64,000 nt of DNA from Acidobacteriota bacterium (GCA_016715115.1 JADKBM010000004.1:1226829-1290828), one strand, 5' to 3'; counted from the first letter of the stretch, positions 46,569 through 56,085 are shown. The notes: generated by a model from the sequence alone, not told the origin. Made by a program: numbers and translations.

Positions 46569-48494
46569 CTAACGCTGCAAGATCTCAAAGCCGGCGAGGC
46601 CGTTGCCGTTCGCCGAAAACAGATATCCGATCGTCTCATCCGTCACGAATCGAGCGTCCGGATCGGATGCGAGCACGAACCGCTCGTCTCGTCCCGTATG
46701 AATGTTTACTCCGACGAGGCCTTTGCGGTCAAACGGCTCGGGAAGATCGGTGTAATAGTACATATAATTTCCCCGAAGATCGGCGAGACGCTTGCGGCGC
46801 AAAAGCAAATCCGACAGTTTTTCGATCCGCCGTACCGGATCGATGCGATCGAGAAAGCTCTCTTGAATCTCTGCTCGCGAAGGCGTGATTTGACTAAGTA
46901 TTGAAGCACGCCTGATTTGAAGTCCTGAAACGCGGTTCGCGAGATTCGCGGTTCGCGCCGCGATCCCGAAAACGGTCAAACGGTTCGACACGTAGTTGCC
47001 CGCCGCGTTCGCGGCAAGCGTCGTCAGATCGAACGAGCCGAAGCGTGTCTTGAGTCCAGACCATCGCAAATTCAGTATGGAACGGACCGTTCCGGCGCCG
47101 CGCCACATATTCAGCGCAGTGCTTCCGAGCCCTCCATAGCGAAAGTAAACGGCCGCCGCTCGAAGCGCGATGCCCGCGACGATTCGGAAAACGCCGCGCG
47201 CCGGAGCTTTGTGCTTCACACGCCAAAGCGCGAGATCTTGGCCATTTGATCCTGCAAACCCGAGCCGCGTGAACGAGGTCGGTTCGGACCTGGATAACGA
47301 GCTGCGGACATCAAAACGCGGCGACGGCACGGGAAACGCCGCGATCTCGACGCGTCCGCCAACGACTGCGCTGCCGGTTTCGTTGATCAAGACAAATTGC
47401 GCCTTTTCGATCTTATGTTCTGTTGACGAGAGTTTCTTTCCGGTGCGCGCTTCGATTGCGACAAGATCGTCGCGGTCGGCGAACAGGATCGTTTGCGCGT
47501 TCGGGAAAACGAAATTCGTCATTCCCTTGTCCGCGCCCTTGTAACGCCACTGGGTTTTCCCGGAACCGACGTCGATCGCCGATACCCCGAACGGGCCTTT
47601 TCCCTCGATCTCGCCGTCCTTGAGTCTCGTAAACTGACCGCCGGTGCGCACGAAAAGCGAGTTGCCGACAAGCGCCATTTCGGCGGCGATCCCGAGATCT
47701 TTCGCCTCCCACTCGATCTTCAGAGATTTTCGGTCGATCGCGCGGATCTTGCCGCGGCCTGAAACGTAAAGGAACCGATCGTCAATAACCGCGTCCGATT
47801 CGGTCAACGCGAGTCCGCCTTCATTGACCTTGAATTCCTCGCGAAACGCCTGTTCGCCGGACCTCGCATCGTATGCGGTGACGCCTTCGTAAAAGACAAA
47901 AACGCGGCCGTCGAGGATCAGCGGCGGGCGAAAGTTGTCCAGCGTGAACGGCACTTCGCCGTCGGAATCGAACCGCGAAGGCATCATTTCGACGTCCGAA
48001 TCGAGTTGCCTGCGCCACAACTCGTCACCGTCGGAAAGCTTGAGCGCGTGGATCACCGGCGAGCGTTTGATCTCGCCGCCGATCTTGCCTTTCGCCTTTT
48101 TGACGAGTATCACAGCGAGCAGATCGCTGTCCGGATCGACAGCGATCTGCATAACGTCGCCTTTGACCTTTTCGGATCGCCAAATACGTTCTCCCGACAG
48201 CAGATCGATCGCCTCGACGCGAGATTTGTCGCCTTCATCGGTCGAGATCAAGACCAGATCCGTCGAAGGAATCGGCGTGATCGATGTTTCGTCGAGCCCC
48301 TTGTGCTTGCGGCGCCAAAGGCGCTCGCCGGTGTCCGAATCGAAGGCGTAGAGCGAATTGTCGCTTGCCGCAAGCAGGATCCCGAAATCGGTTGTTTGAT
48401 AGAAGCGAACCTTGGAATCAAGATTGGCTTGCCAGACCTGAGCGCTGACGGCCGCGGGTACGATCAGCAAACAAAAAATCAGAAAAACTCGCAT
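46569..48494 (-). CDS. PQQ-binding-like beta-propeller protein, exported
   Basis: Exported protein of 641 residues. The signal peptide (MRVFLIFCLLIVPAAVSA) is followed by beta-propeller repeats through about residue 400: SLYAFDSDTGERLWRRKH, VEAIDLLSGERIWRSEK, VTAYDARSGEQAF, AIDVGSGKTQWRYKG, VAIEARTGKKLSS. The C-terminal 230 residues are helix-rich (VFRIVAGIALRAAAVYFRYG) and end with one more propeller-like blade. Without active-site dehydrogenase residues, this is likely a structural or scaffold propeller (BamB-like arrangement) rather than a PQQ enzyme. Confidence 0.82.
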   Translation of the reverse strand: MRVFLIFCLLIVPAAVSAQVWQANLDSKVRFYQTTDFGILLAASDNSLYAFDSDTGERLWRRKHKGLDETSITPIPSTDLVLISTDEGDKSRVEAIDLLSGERIWRSEKVKGDVMQIAVDPDSDLLAVILVKKAKGKIGGEIKRSPVIHALKLSDGDELWRRQLDSDVEMMPSRFDSDGEVPFTLDNFRPPLILDGRVFVFYEGVTAYDARSGEQAFREEFKVNEGGLALTESDAVIDDRFLYVSGRGKIRAIDRKSLKIEWEAKDLGIAAEMALVGNSLFVRTGGQFTRLKDGEIEGKGPFGVSAIDVGSGKTQWRYKGADKGMTNFVFPNAQTILFADRDDLVAIEARTGKKLSSTEHKIEKAQFVLINETGSAVVGGRVEIAAFPVPSPRFDVRSSLSRSEPTSFTRLGFAGSNGQDLALWRVKHKAPARGVFRIVAGIALRAAAVYFRYGGLGSTALNMWRGAGTVRSILNLRWSGLKTRFGSFDLTTLAANAAGNYVSNRLTVFGIAARTANLANRVSGLQIRRASILSQITPSRAEIQESFLDRIDPVRRIEKLSDLLLRRKRLADLRGNYMYYYTDLPEPFDRKGLVGVNIHTGRDERFVLASDPDARFVTDETIGYLFSANGNGLAGFEILQR

Positions 48495-48548
48495 GATTCA
48501 CCTGTCTTTTAAGGGGGTTTCTCTAAGATTAGCACACATCGATTTCGG

Positions 48549-48580
48549 AATTGTGATTGGGGATTTCGGATTTCTATTCG
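48549..48580. repeat. Heptamer-period repeat (GATTTCG family)
   Basis: Units GATTTCGGAATTGTGATTGGGGATTTCGGATTTC in roughly 7-bp steps in the leader of the O-methyltransferase gene. Same family as the ATCCAAA tracts, in the reverse sense. Confidence 0.6.
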
Positions 48581-48654
48581 AATCTGATACCTCGACTTCG
48601 TTCAATACGCGTTATGTGCAGGAATCGAATTTCAATCGTAGGGAGAAAAAATCA

Positions 48655-49680
48655 ATGGAATCAGTTACCCCCGCAATTCAGCAGATGCCGCCGGAGGCGC
48701 AAATGATGCATCTGGCGATGGGATTCATCGTGTCGCAGGTGCTGGCGGTGTCGGCAAGATTGAAGATCGCCGACCGGATCGCGAATGGCGGCAAGACCGC
48801 GGGCGAACTTGCCGCGGAAACGGAGACGTACGAGCCGTCGCTTTACCGTTTGTTGAGGGCGCTCGCGAGCCTCGGCGTTTTGCACAGAAGCGACGACGGC
48901 CGGTTTGTGAACACGGCGCTCGGCGATGTTCTTCGCACGGATCATCCGAAGTCGATGCAGGGCGCGCTACATATGATGGGCGATCCGGAGCATTGGAATT
49001 CGCACGGGAATATGCAGCAGTCGGTCAAAACCGGCGAGGTCGGATTCGACTTTACATTCGGAATGCCGGTTTTTCCGTATTTCGCGCAGAATCCGGCTGC
49101 CGCCGCGATTTTTGACCGTTCGATGACGAGTTTCAGCTCGGCAGTCGCCGACGCCGTGTCGTCAGCTTACGATTTCGGCGGCGCGAAGACGATTGCGGAC
49201 ATCGCCGGCGGACACGGTATCCTGCTCGCGAAGATTCTGCAGCGGAATCCGCAAGCGAAAGGAATTTTGTTTGAGCAGCCGCAGGTGATCGACGGCAACA
49301 TCCTCGCGAGGGAGGGCGTTGCGGATCGGACCACACTTGTTCCAGGCAATTTCTTTAACGAGATTCCGGTCGTCGCCGATGTCTATTTGATGAAGTTCAT
49401 CATTCACGACTGGAACGACGAGCAATCGATCAAGATCCTGAACAATCTCGCAAGATCGGCGCCGAAAGGGTCGAAACTGCTCCTCGTCGAAACACTTGTC
49501 GAAGAGGACGATAACCAACCTTCATTGAGCAAGGTTATGGATCTCAATATGCTCGTGATGACGGGCGGGTCGGAGCGAAAGGCATCCGAGTATTCGGCGT
49601 TGTTTGAGAAAACCGGATTTCGTTTCGAACGGGTTTACACGACCGATCCGCTCCAAATCATCGAAGCGGTCCGTGTCTGA
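48655..49680 (+). CDS. SAM-dependent O-methyltransferase family 2
   Basis: Methyltransferase of the dimeric plant-type O-methyltransferase family, 341 residues. Start ATG 48655 with GGGAG upstream; the frame is open further but only through repeat and non-coding DNA. The N-terminal dimerisation winged helix contains YEPSLYRLLRALASLGVL. The Rossmann domain has TIADIAGGHGILLAKILQ (SAM loop), YLMKFIIHDWNDEQSIKIL (catalytic His near HDW) and GSKLLLVETLVEEDD. Substrate probably a phenolic or hydroxylated small molecule. It ends with a strong terminator. Confidence 0.88.
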   Translation: MESVTPAIQQMPPEAQMMHLAMGFIVSQVLAVSARLKIADRIANGGKTAGELAAETETYEPSLYRLLRALASLGVLHRSDDGRFVNTALGDVLRTDHPKSMQGALHMMGDPEHWNSHGNMQQSVKTGEVGFDFTFGMPVFPYFAQNPAAAAIFDRSMTSFSSAVADAVSSAYDFGGAKTIADIAGGHGILLAKILQRNPQAKGILFEQPQVIDGNILAREGVADRTTLVPGNFFNEIPVVADVYLMKFIIHDWNDEQSIKILNNLARSAPKGSKLLLVETLVEEDDNQPSLSKVMDLNMLVMTGGSERKASEYSALFEKTGFRFERVYTTDPLQIIEAVRV

Positions 49681-49707
49681 GTCTGATCGGAGCTTCGGTC
49701 TTCAACC

Positions 49708-49744
49708 AACGGCAATGCCGATCGCATTGCCGTTGTTCTTTTTG
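49708..49744 (+). terminator. Rho-independent terminator after the O-methyltransferase
   Basis: Perfect 10-bp stem AACGGCAATG (49708-49717) with CATTGCCGTT (49725-49734) and a 7-base loop, followed by GTTCTTTTTG. Confidence 0.88.
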
Positions 49745-49811
49745 TCACAGATCCTTCGCTTACGGTGTTCTCTTCACAGCAAATACATTCATTCAATTCG
49801 GAGGAATTCAT

Positions 49812-50660
49812 ATGTCACATTCATTCAAGGCTACTTTCATACTGTTCATTCTTACGTTCGTCCTGGCCGTTCCGGGCGTTTTGGCGCAGGAAAAGGACGG
49901 ATTCAAATACAAAACGTATAATCGCGAATTTTGCTCCAACAGCTGGTCGAACGGCGACAAGGCCGGAGCAAAAGAACTTCGCGAAATGACGCTCGGCGCG
50001 GGCTCTCTGTCGGTTGACGGCAAGCGGAACGGCGGAATTGCAGTTCGCGGAATGGATCGCTCCGACATACTGGTGCGCGCTTGCGTGCAGTCGTGGGCGG
50101 AAACCCAAGCTGAGGCCGACGCTGTCGTCAAGAATGTTCGCGTCGAGACAGGCGGCAGCGTTCGAGCCGAATCCGCATCCGACGAAAAGAACTTTTCGGT
50201 TTCCTACGAGATTTTAGTTCCGCGCAATACGAACCTGAAACTGACGACGATGAACGGCGGAATCACTCTCGTCGATGTCGAAGGCAACATCGAGTTCGAA
50301 GCCAGAAACGGCGGAATCACGCTTTCGAATCTCGCCGGTGATGTTCGCGGGCGCACCGCGAACGGCGGAATCAGCGTCAAGCTCGACGGCAACCGTTGGA
50401 AAGGAACGGGGCTTAATGTCGAAACGACCAATGGCGGGGTCAGTCTTTGGATGGACGAAAACTACACCGCGAAGGTCGAAACCGGAACCGTGAACGGCGG
50501 ATTTTCGAGCGAGATTCCCGGACTCAAAATCAACAGGGACGAGAGCGACCGGGATAACTGGAGCAAGAAAAGGATCACCGCGGATCTGAACGGCGGCGGC
50601 GCACCTGTCCGCGTTGTGACTACCAACGGCGGCGTATCGATCAAAGCGTCGAAGGAGTGA
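49812..50660 (+). CDS. DUF4097-like exported beta-repeat protein
   Basis: Exported protein of 282 residues. Signal peptide FILFILTFVLAVPGVLA. The mature part repeats NGG-containing strands about every 20-25 residues (RNGGIAV, MNGGITLVDV, RNGGITLSNL, ANGGISVKL, TNGGVSLWM, VNGGFSSEI, TNGGVSIKA), a DUF4097/DUF4098-type right-handed beta-helix with one NGG turn per rung. Such proteins are often surface or periplasmic and sometimes adhesin-like. A GGAGGAATTC ribosome site lies directly upstream of ATG 49812. Function unknown. Confidence 0.78.
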   Translation: MSHSFKATFILFILTFVLAVPGVLAQEKDGFKYKTYNREFCSNSWSNGDKAGAKELREMTLGAGSLSVDGKRNGGIAVRGMDRSDILVRACVQSWAETQAEADAVVKNVRVETGGSVRAESASDEKNFSVSYEILVPRNTNLKLTTMNGGITLVDVEGNIEFEARNGGITLSNLAGDVRGRTANGGISVKLDGNRWKGTGLNVETTNGGVSLWMDENYTAKVETGTVNGGFSSEIPGLKINRDESDRDNWSKKRITADLNGGGAPVRVVTTNGGVSIKASKE

Positions 50661-50665
50661 AAGCG

Positions 50666-52426
50666 TTAACGCGTTCCTTGTAAGAGATTCCCGTTGAATA
50701 TCACATACACCGGGCGGGTCGTCAGAATCTCGCGCGGTTCGATCGTCAGTAGATCTTTTGAATGCACGACGAGGTCGGCGAGTTTCCCGGCTTCGATCGT
50801 GCCTTTCTCTTTTTCCGCAAACTCGGCATAGGCAGACTCGTACGTGTGGCAACGGATCGCCTCTGCCATCGAGAGCCGTTCCTGCGGCTGCCATCCGCCT
50901 TCGGGCTTGCCGTTTTCTTCCTGTCGTGCAACGGCGGCGAAAAGCGTCCGGTACGGATCGGTCGATTCGACCGGAAAGTCCGTCCCGAACGCGACGTGAA
51001 CGCCGTACGACCGCATCAGATGCCACGAGTATGCGCCCAATACGCGGTACTCACCGAGGCGCGAGTCGGCCCAGCGTTGGTCGGTGATAGCGTGTGACGG
51101 TTGCATCGAAGCGATTATCCCGAGTTCGGCGAATCGTTTGAAATCCGACGGCGCGACGACTTGCGAATGCTCGATACGATGCCGGGTCGGCAGAACATCG
51201 GGGCTCATCGTGAACCATCTTCTCGAAGTCCTGCTTGCCTGATCGTCCAGGAAAACGATATCTCCTACGGTTTCGACCCGTCGGCCGTTCGCTTGAAAAG
51301 CAGCATCGAAGCCGTCAAGCGCCATCCGGTTCGCCCGGTCACCGATCGCGTGAAGCGCGATCTGCCAGCCCTGCTTGTCGCGCTCAATGATCATTCGATT
51401 CAAATCTTCCGCCGATTTCCGCGGAATTCCCGAATTCGCCGGATCGTCGCTGAAAGGCGCGAGCATCGAGGCTGTCTTCGATCCAAGCGTTCCATCGACA
51501 TAACCCTTCAGCGCGCCTAGCTTCAATCGGTTGGGATCGTCTTTGAACCCCGCAAACTCCGCCCGCTGCCGTTTCAGCTCAACAATCGAATCCTCAAAAT
51601 TCTGCCATTCGGAAACGCGAACGGTCAGTTTTCCTTGTTTCAGAAACTCTCGATAAAGCTTCGTTGTCTCATATCCCGAATTGTCCTGGACCGAAGTGAT
51701 CCCATAACCGCGCGCCATCTGAAGCGCGAGTTCAAGTCCCTTGGTCTGCTGCTCCAAAGTCGGCTGCGGAATCAAACGCGAAACCAAACCCTGCGCCGTT
51801 TCCTTGAGGATTCCGGTAGCCTCGCCCGACGCGTCGCGTTCGATCTCGCCGCCGTCGGGCGATTTCGTCGAACCGCCGATTCCGGCGAGTTCGATCGCCT
51901 TCGTGTTGACCCAGCCGACGTGTCCGTCGACGCGCACCAGGAAAACGGGATTGTTCGGCGCAACGAGGTCGAGATCCTTCCGCGTCGGAAATTTGCCGTC
52001 CCAAAGCGTATGGTCCCAGCCGCGGCCGATGATCCACTCGCCGGGTTTCGTTTCCTTTGCCTTCGCCGCGACCATCGCCTTGGCGTCCGCGAGCGTTTTG
52101 ACTCCGACGAGATTCACGTTCAGAAGCGCGACCGCGCCTCGCAGAAAATGCACGTGCGCGTCGTTGAATCCGGGCGTCACGAGTCGGCCCTGCAAATTCA
52201 ACTCCTTCGCCGCGCGATACTTCGAGCGCAGTTCCTTTGAAGTCCCGACGGCCACGATCCGCTCACCGTCGATGACCACCGCTTCGGCGATCGAGAAATC
52301 CTCGTCGGCGGTAAAGACCTTGCCGTTATAGAGCAAAAGGCTGGCAGAAGTCTGCGCCGACGCGACCGCGCCGGTTGGAAGAACGAACACAAAAAGGAGG
52401 TATGAAACCAACGCTCTTTTGAACAT
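50666..52426 (-). CDS. Exported amidohydrolase family protein (imidazolonepropionase/YtcJ-like)
   Basis: Metal-dependent amidohydrolase of the YtcJ-like (amidohydrolase_3) family, 586 residues. Start ATG 52426 (an upstream frame runs into heptamer repeat and is not used). Signal peptide LVSYLLFVFVLPTGAVASA. The metal ligands are HVH (91-93) in TPGFNDAHVHFLRG, with further His/Asp around IALHAIGDRANRMALDG and AFGTDFPVESTDP (metal Asp). VRVDGHVGWVNTKAIELAG is typical of this branch. The reaction is usually hydrolysis of C-N bonds in cyclic or acyl substrates; the substrate is unknown. Likely periplasmic. Confidence 0.88.
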   Translation of the reverse strand: MFKRALVSYLLFVFVLPTGAVASAQTSASLLLYNGKVFTADEDFSIAEAVVIDGERIVAVGTSKELRSKYRAAKELNLQGRLVTPGFNDAHVHFLRGAVALLNVNLVGVKTLADAKAMVAAKAKETKPGEWIIGRGWDHTLWDGKFPTRKDLDLVAPNNPVFLVRVDGHVGWVNTKAIELAGIGGSTKSPDGGEIERDASGEATGILKETAQGLVSRLIPQPTLEQQTKGLELALQMARGYGITSVQDNSGYETTKLYREFLKQGKLTVRVSEWQNFEDSIVELKRQRAEFAGFKDDPNRLKLGALKGYVDGTLGSKTASMLAPFSDDPANSGIPRKSAEDLNRMIIERDKQGWQIALHAIGDRANRMALDGFDAAFQANGRRVETVGDIVFLDDQASRTSRRWFTMSPDVLPTRHRIEHSQVVAPSDFKRFAELGIIASMQPSHAITDQRWADSRLGEYRVLGAYSWHLMRSYGVHVAFGTDFPVESTDPYRTLFAAVARQEENGKPEGGWQPQERLSMAEAIRCHTYESAYAEFAEKEKGTIEAGKLADLVVHSKDLLTIEPREILTTRPVYVIFNGNLLQGTR

Positions 52427-52506
52427 AAAGATTCTCACTTCGGAATAGTTGATAATTGAAAGCTGATAATTGCCGAAACTCCGCAACAGTTTATCAGCTT
52501 TCGGCT
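52427..52506. repeat. Heptamer-like repeat (TGATAAT family) with inverted arms
   Basis: Units TTGATAATTGAAAGC, TGATAAT before a 12-bp stem (GAAAGCTGATAA with TTATCAGCTTTC). It joins the TGAGAAC tract to its right. Confidence 0.6.
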
Positions 52507-52745
52507 TTAGAACTGAGAACGGAGAAATGAGAACTGAGAACGGAGAAATGAGAGGTGAGAAATGAGAACTGGGAACGGGGAACTGAGAAGTGAAAAGTGA
52601 GAACTGAGAACGGGGAACTGAGAAGTGAGAAGTGAAAAGTGAGAACTGAAAACTTGGGGAGAAGATCTGAGTTTTCACTTCTCACTTTTCACCTCTCACT
52701 TCTCACTTCTCATTTCTCACTTCTCCGTTCCCATTTCTCATTTCA
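52507..52745. repeat. Long inverted heptamer tract (TGAGAAC family)
   Basis: About 170 bases of TGAGAAC/TGAGAAG/CGGAGAAA units in 7-bp steps, then a switch near 52675 to the reverse complement (CACTTCTCACTTTTC, CATTTCTCACTTC). The halves can pair into a long hairpin. It separates the divergent amidohydrolase and HEAT-cyclophilin genes and produces false N-terminal extensions of the minus-strand gene. Confidence 0.85.
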
Positions 52746-52770
52746 TTCCCGTTACGTCTAAAATGCGCAT

Positions 52771-54960
52771 ATGAAACGAATCTACATTACCGCGGCGCTC
52801 GTTGCTCTGCTTTCGGTCGGTCTGTTTGCTCAGATTCCTGTTCCGACTTTGGTACAGATCTCCAAGGCGGAGGACGAACTGCGGTTCGACCAGACGCTCG
52901 AGACGTTGCTGCAGAATCGGAATCCGAAAATTCGTGAACGCGCCGCCCTGGCGGCCGGACGAATCGGCAACGACACCGCGGTTCCGATGCTCGCGGGATT
53001 GATCAACTCGGACGAGAGTGACGCAGTTCGGGTGATGGCAATGTTCGCGATCGGTGAGGTCGAATCGATCAAAGGCGCGGACGTTGTTTTGAGCGTGCTT
53101 TCAAATACGCGAGCAGACGGTGCAATTCGTGCGCGAGCGATCGAAGCCGCCGGTAAGATCGGTGCTGCGAACTCGAAGCACGAACGTTCGAAGGAACTTT
53201 CAAAGGCCATCGTCGAGGCGCTTGAATTCGAAAGCGGGCGCCGTTCGATGCCGAACCGCGACACGATCGTACTTGGTCTGACCGCCGTGCTTCGAACGCG
53301 CCCCGATGGCGGCGATGCCGCGGCCGCGAGGTTTCTCGGATATTCAGACGAACGGGTTCGGTCGGACGCGGCAAACACTCTGACGCGAATTCGGGCGAAG
53401 AACGCCAATAGAGAACTCCGCTCAATGCTCAAATCGGACACGTACGCGATCGCGCGCGCCAACGCGGCCAGGGCGCTCGGGGCCGCCGAGGATAAAGACT
53501 CGCTCTCCGATCTTCTGGCCGCCGCGATTAGCGATTCGGATTCGCGCGTCCGTGTTTCGGCGATCCGTTCGGTCGCCGCGCTCAAAGATGGGTCGGCTCG
53601 CGAAAAGTTGATCGAACGCGGCAATGCCCTGCTGGTCGAACATAAACGCTCGAAGTTCGCGAATCCGGCCGAGAAGAACGAACTGCTTGAGATCGCAACG
53701 GCGTTGGGCCGCCTGGCCCAGAATACGAACGACGAAAAGACCGTCGGATTCTTGAGTGAACTCCGAAAAGCGGACAAGTTCGTTTCGCCCGAAACCGAGA
53801 TCGCGCTTGCGCGTGTCGCGCCGGACTTCTATGTCGACGAACTGACCGACGAACAGTCAAGCTTCAGCAATGACTGGCGCGCTTCGTCGTCGGCGTTTCA
53901 GGCGTTGGGCGAGATCGCGGTGCTTCCGAAGAATGACGTCAACGATCCGATCAAGCTGAAGGTCAAGTTGCTTCTGATTCAAAAGATCGGAGCCTGGCTC
54001 GAGTCCGACGTAAAGTTAAGGAAACAGTATGTAATGGCTTTTCCGGATCTGTTGCGCGCCTTCGCGGCATTCAAATCGGAAAGCACGTCGAACATCATCC
54101 GGCCTCTGCTCGAAGCCGAACCGGACGAAGTTGTGCGGGCGACCGTTGCTGAAATCCTGGCTGAACAAAAACCGTCGAAAGAGAATCTGGAAGCTCTCGG
54201 CAAAGCGTTCACCGATTCGCTCTTGCGGGACAAATTCTCGAACGACGCGACGATCGCGATAATGGACGCGCTTTTTAAGATCGACAAGGCCGAGGCGTCG
54301 GGTTGGCTGTTGACCGCCCTCAGTTCATCGGATTATCTGGTGCGCAAAAAGGCGTTCCAGCTTTTGAGCGACGAAGAACTGCAGAAATCAAAGCCTGGAA
54401 TTCCGACGATTGTGGAATACGCAATCGCAAGAAAAAGGAACTTGGTATCGTCGTTTTCATCCGGTTCAAAACTCGGCATCATTCGGAATACAAACGCCGA
54501 CTATGCGCGCGCTGTATCACGAAAAAACGGAACCGTTACCGCAGTCTTCGCGACTGAAAAGGGGAGATTTACGATAGCGCTGATGCCGGAGGACGCTCCG
54601 CTCACGGTCGACAATTTCATCCGGCTGGCGCGCGCGAACTACTTCAACGGTCTCGCGGTCCATCGCGTCGTGCCGAACTTCGTAATGCAGGACGGCGACA
54701 ACCGCGGCGACGGCAATGGCGGTCCGGGATGGTCGATCCGCTGCGAGGTCAACACGCTGCCGTACGAACGCGGCGCGGTCGGGATGGCGCTTTCGGGCAA
54801 GGACACCGGCGGCTCGCAATGGTTCGTGACACATAGCCCGCAGCCGCATCTCGACGGCGGCTACACGGTTTTCGGGCGCGTTCCCGAATCGGATATGAAG
54901 GTCGTTGATTCGATTGTCCGCGGGGATAAGATCCTGAGCGTGAAGATCATCGGGAGATAA
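52771..54960 (+). CDS. HEAT-repeat protein fused to a cyclophilin-type peptidyl-prolyl isomerase
   Basis: 729 residues, exported (signal peptide MKRIYITAALVALLSVGLFA). Residues about 30-560 are HEAT/PBS lyase-like helical repeats (RERAALAAGRIGNDTAVPML, VRVMAMFAIGEVESI, ARANAARALGAAEDK, RVSAIRSVAAL). A cyclophilin domain follows at about 586-727: FTIALMPEDAPLTVDNFIRL, VHRVVPNFVMQDGDNRGDG (catalytic Arg in HRVVPNF), GGSQWFVTHSPQPHLDGGYTVFG. Unusual fusion: isomerase placed on a large protein-interaction scaffold. Probably a periplasmic folding or protein-handling factor. Partner unknown. Confidence 0.88.
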   Translation: MKRIYITAALVALLSVGLFAQIPVPTLVQISKAEDELRFDQTLETLLQNRNPKIRERAALAAGRIGNDTAVPMLAGLINSDESDAVRVMAMFAIGEVESIKGADVVLSVLSNTRADGAIRARAIEAAGKIGAANSKHERSKELSKAIVEALEFESGRRSMPNRDTIVLGLTAVLRTRPDGGDAAAARFLGYSDERVRSDAANTLTRIRAKNANRELRSMLKSDTYAIARANAARALGAAEDKDSLSDLLAAAISDSDSRVRVSAIRSVAALKDGSAREKLIERGNALLVEHKRSKFANPAEKNELLEIATALGRLAQNTNDEKTVGFLSELRKADKFVSPETEIALARVAPDFYVDELTDEQSSFSNDWRASSSAFQALGEIAVLPKNDVNDPIKLKVKLLLIQKIGAWLESDVKLRKQYVMAFPDLLRAFAAFKSESTSNIIRPLLEAEPDEVVRATVAEILAEQKPSKENLEALGKAFTDSLLRDKFSNDATIAIMDALFKIDKAEASGWLLTALSSSDYLVRKKAFQLLSDEELQKSKPGIPTIVEYAIARKRNLVSSFSSGSKLGIIRNTNADYARAVSRKNGTVTAVFATEKGRFTIALMPEDAPLTVDNFIRLARANYFNGLAVHRVVPNFVMQDGDNRGDGNGGPGWSIRCEVNTLPYERGAVGMALSGKDTGGSQWFVTHSPQPHLDGGYTVFGRVPESDMKVVDSIVRGDKILSVKIIGR

Positions 54961-55018
54961 GTCCGGAGCCCCGCGTTTACTCGGTCGAGCGCAAACGCGC
55001 GACTCCAAACGCATCAAA

Positions 55019-55507
55019 ATGGACAGATTTCTCGACACCGGAACGAAACTCTATGACTTCTACGAGGAGTTTCTCGTCGTTTGTCCGAAATGCGCGTCGC
55101 TGGGAAAGGTCCTGATCGACGAGGACGATTTCGCGAAACTCTCGAAAAGGAAGATCGAACAGAACCGCAACAAGTTTTTCGGACCGCGGAAGTTCGTTTG
55201 CACGAAATGCCTTCATCGCGAAAAATGGAGCGGCAGCCAGATCAAAGTCGGGAGCAACTGCGACTGGTATTTCGGACTCCAATTGTGGCTCGAGATCGAG
55301 TGTTGCGGAGACAGGATCTGGGCGTATAATTTCGAGCACCTGCAGTTGATCGAACAATACGTCGCCGCAAAACTGCGCGAGCGAACAAACAAAGGGAGAA
55401 ATTCGTTTTTCAGTAAACTGCCGCAGTGGATAAAATCGGCAAAGAACCGCGACGAAATACTAAAGGCGATTCGCCGGCTCAGGGAAAGAAACGATGGAAG
55501 TTATTGA
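55019..55507 (+). CDS. Zinc-ribbon hypothetical protein, 162 residues
   Basis: Cytosolic protein with CPKC (22-25) and CTKC Cys pairs, forming one zinc ribbon, plus a CC pair in LEIECCGDRIWAYN. The middle is a DUF-like strand region (VGSNCDWYFGLQLWLEIEC). The C-terminus is a short basic helix (SAKNRDEILKAIRRLRERN). Overlaps the DUF4112 start by 14 bases. No function recognised; a small metal-bound regulator is a guess. Confidence 0.75.
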   Translation: MDRFLDTGTKLYDFYEEFLVVCPKCASLGKVLIDEDDFAKLSKRKIEQNRNKFFGPRKFVCTKCLHREKWSGSQIKVGSNCDWYFGLQLWLEIECCGDRIWAYNFEHLQLIEQYVAAKLRERTNKGRNSFFSKLPQWIKSAKNRDEILKAIRRLRERNDGSY

Positions 55508-56036
55508 AGAAGTTGAATTTGTCGAACGCCGCGAAGTTCTGCTGGTGTCGCGCGATGAACGCAAGAAAGTCGAACTTGAGGAGGGTCTCGAGAATCTCTC
55601 GCGCTATCTAGACGGGATGTTTCGGGTTCCCGGGACCGGTTGGCGGTTCGGTTTGGACGCGCTGATCGGGTTGATTCCGAACGCGGGCGACTCGCTGACG
55701 GCGCTGATGTCGTTTTACATTTTGATCGCCGGCGCGCGCTACGGCGTGCCGAAGATCACGCTCGTCCGAATGGCGTTCAACATCGGGCTCGACTATGTGG
55801 TCGGAATGATCCCGTTCTTCGGCGACGCGTTCGACTTTTTCTGGAAATCGAACAAGCGAAATATGGACCTCATCCGCGAACGGGCGACGGGACACAATGT
55901 AGGAACCGGCGGCGATTATTTGTTTGTTTTTGGTATGATCGTACTGCTGATCGCGATACTGATCGGTTCGATTCTGGTTAGTCTCTATCTCATCGCTTTG
56001 GTCGTGGCAACGCTGTGGGGCATCACCGGCCTTTAG
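55494..56036 (+). CDS. DUF4112 membrane protein
   Basis: Inner-membrane protein of the DUF4112 family, 180 residues. Signature: LSRYLDGMFRVPGTGWRFGLDALIGLIPNAGD, the PxAGD motif, then FFGDAFDFFWKSNKRNMDLI. Two hydrophobic stretches before and around these and a long C-terminal TM pair (YLFVFGMIVLLIAILIGSILV). ATG 55494 overlaps the preceding zinc-ribbon gene by 14 bases, which suggests coupling. Confidence 0.9.
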   Translation: MEVIEEVEFVERREVLLVSRDERKKVELEEGLENLSRYLDGMFRVPGTGWRFGLDALIGLIPNAGDSLTALMSFYILIAGARYGVPKITLVRMAFNIGLDYVVGMIPFFGDAFDFFWKSNKRNMDLIRERATGHNVGTGGDYLFVFGMIVLLIAILIGSILVSLYLIALVVATLWGITGL

Positions 56037-56040
56037 TCTG

Positions 56041-56085
56041 CCGCCATCAATTATCAATTTTCAATTACCAAGTATTCCATTTGTT
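56041..56085. repeat. Heptamer-like repeat (ATCAATT family)
   Basis: Units CATCAATTATCAATTTTCAATTACCAAG in 7-bp steps in the spacer before the amine oxidase gene. Same family as the TATCAAC tracts. Confidence 0.5.

Noticed and set aside
52427..52678. 84-residue N-terminal extension of the amidohydrolase
   Set aside because: It is translated TGAGAAC/TGATAAT repeat (Ser/Phe-rich); the signal peptide starts at 52426.
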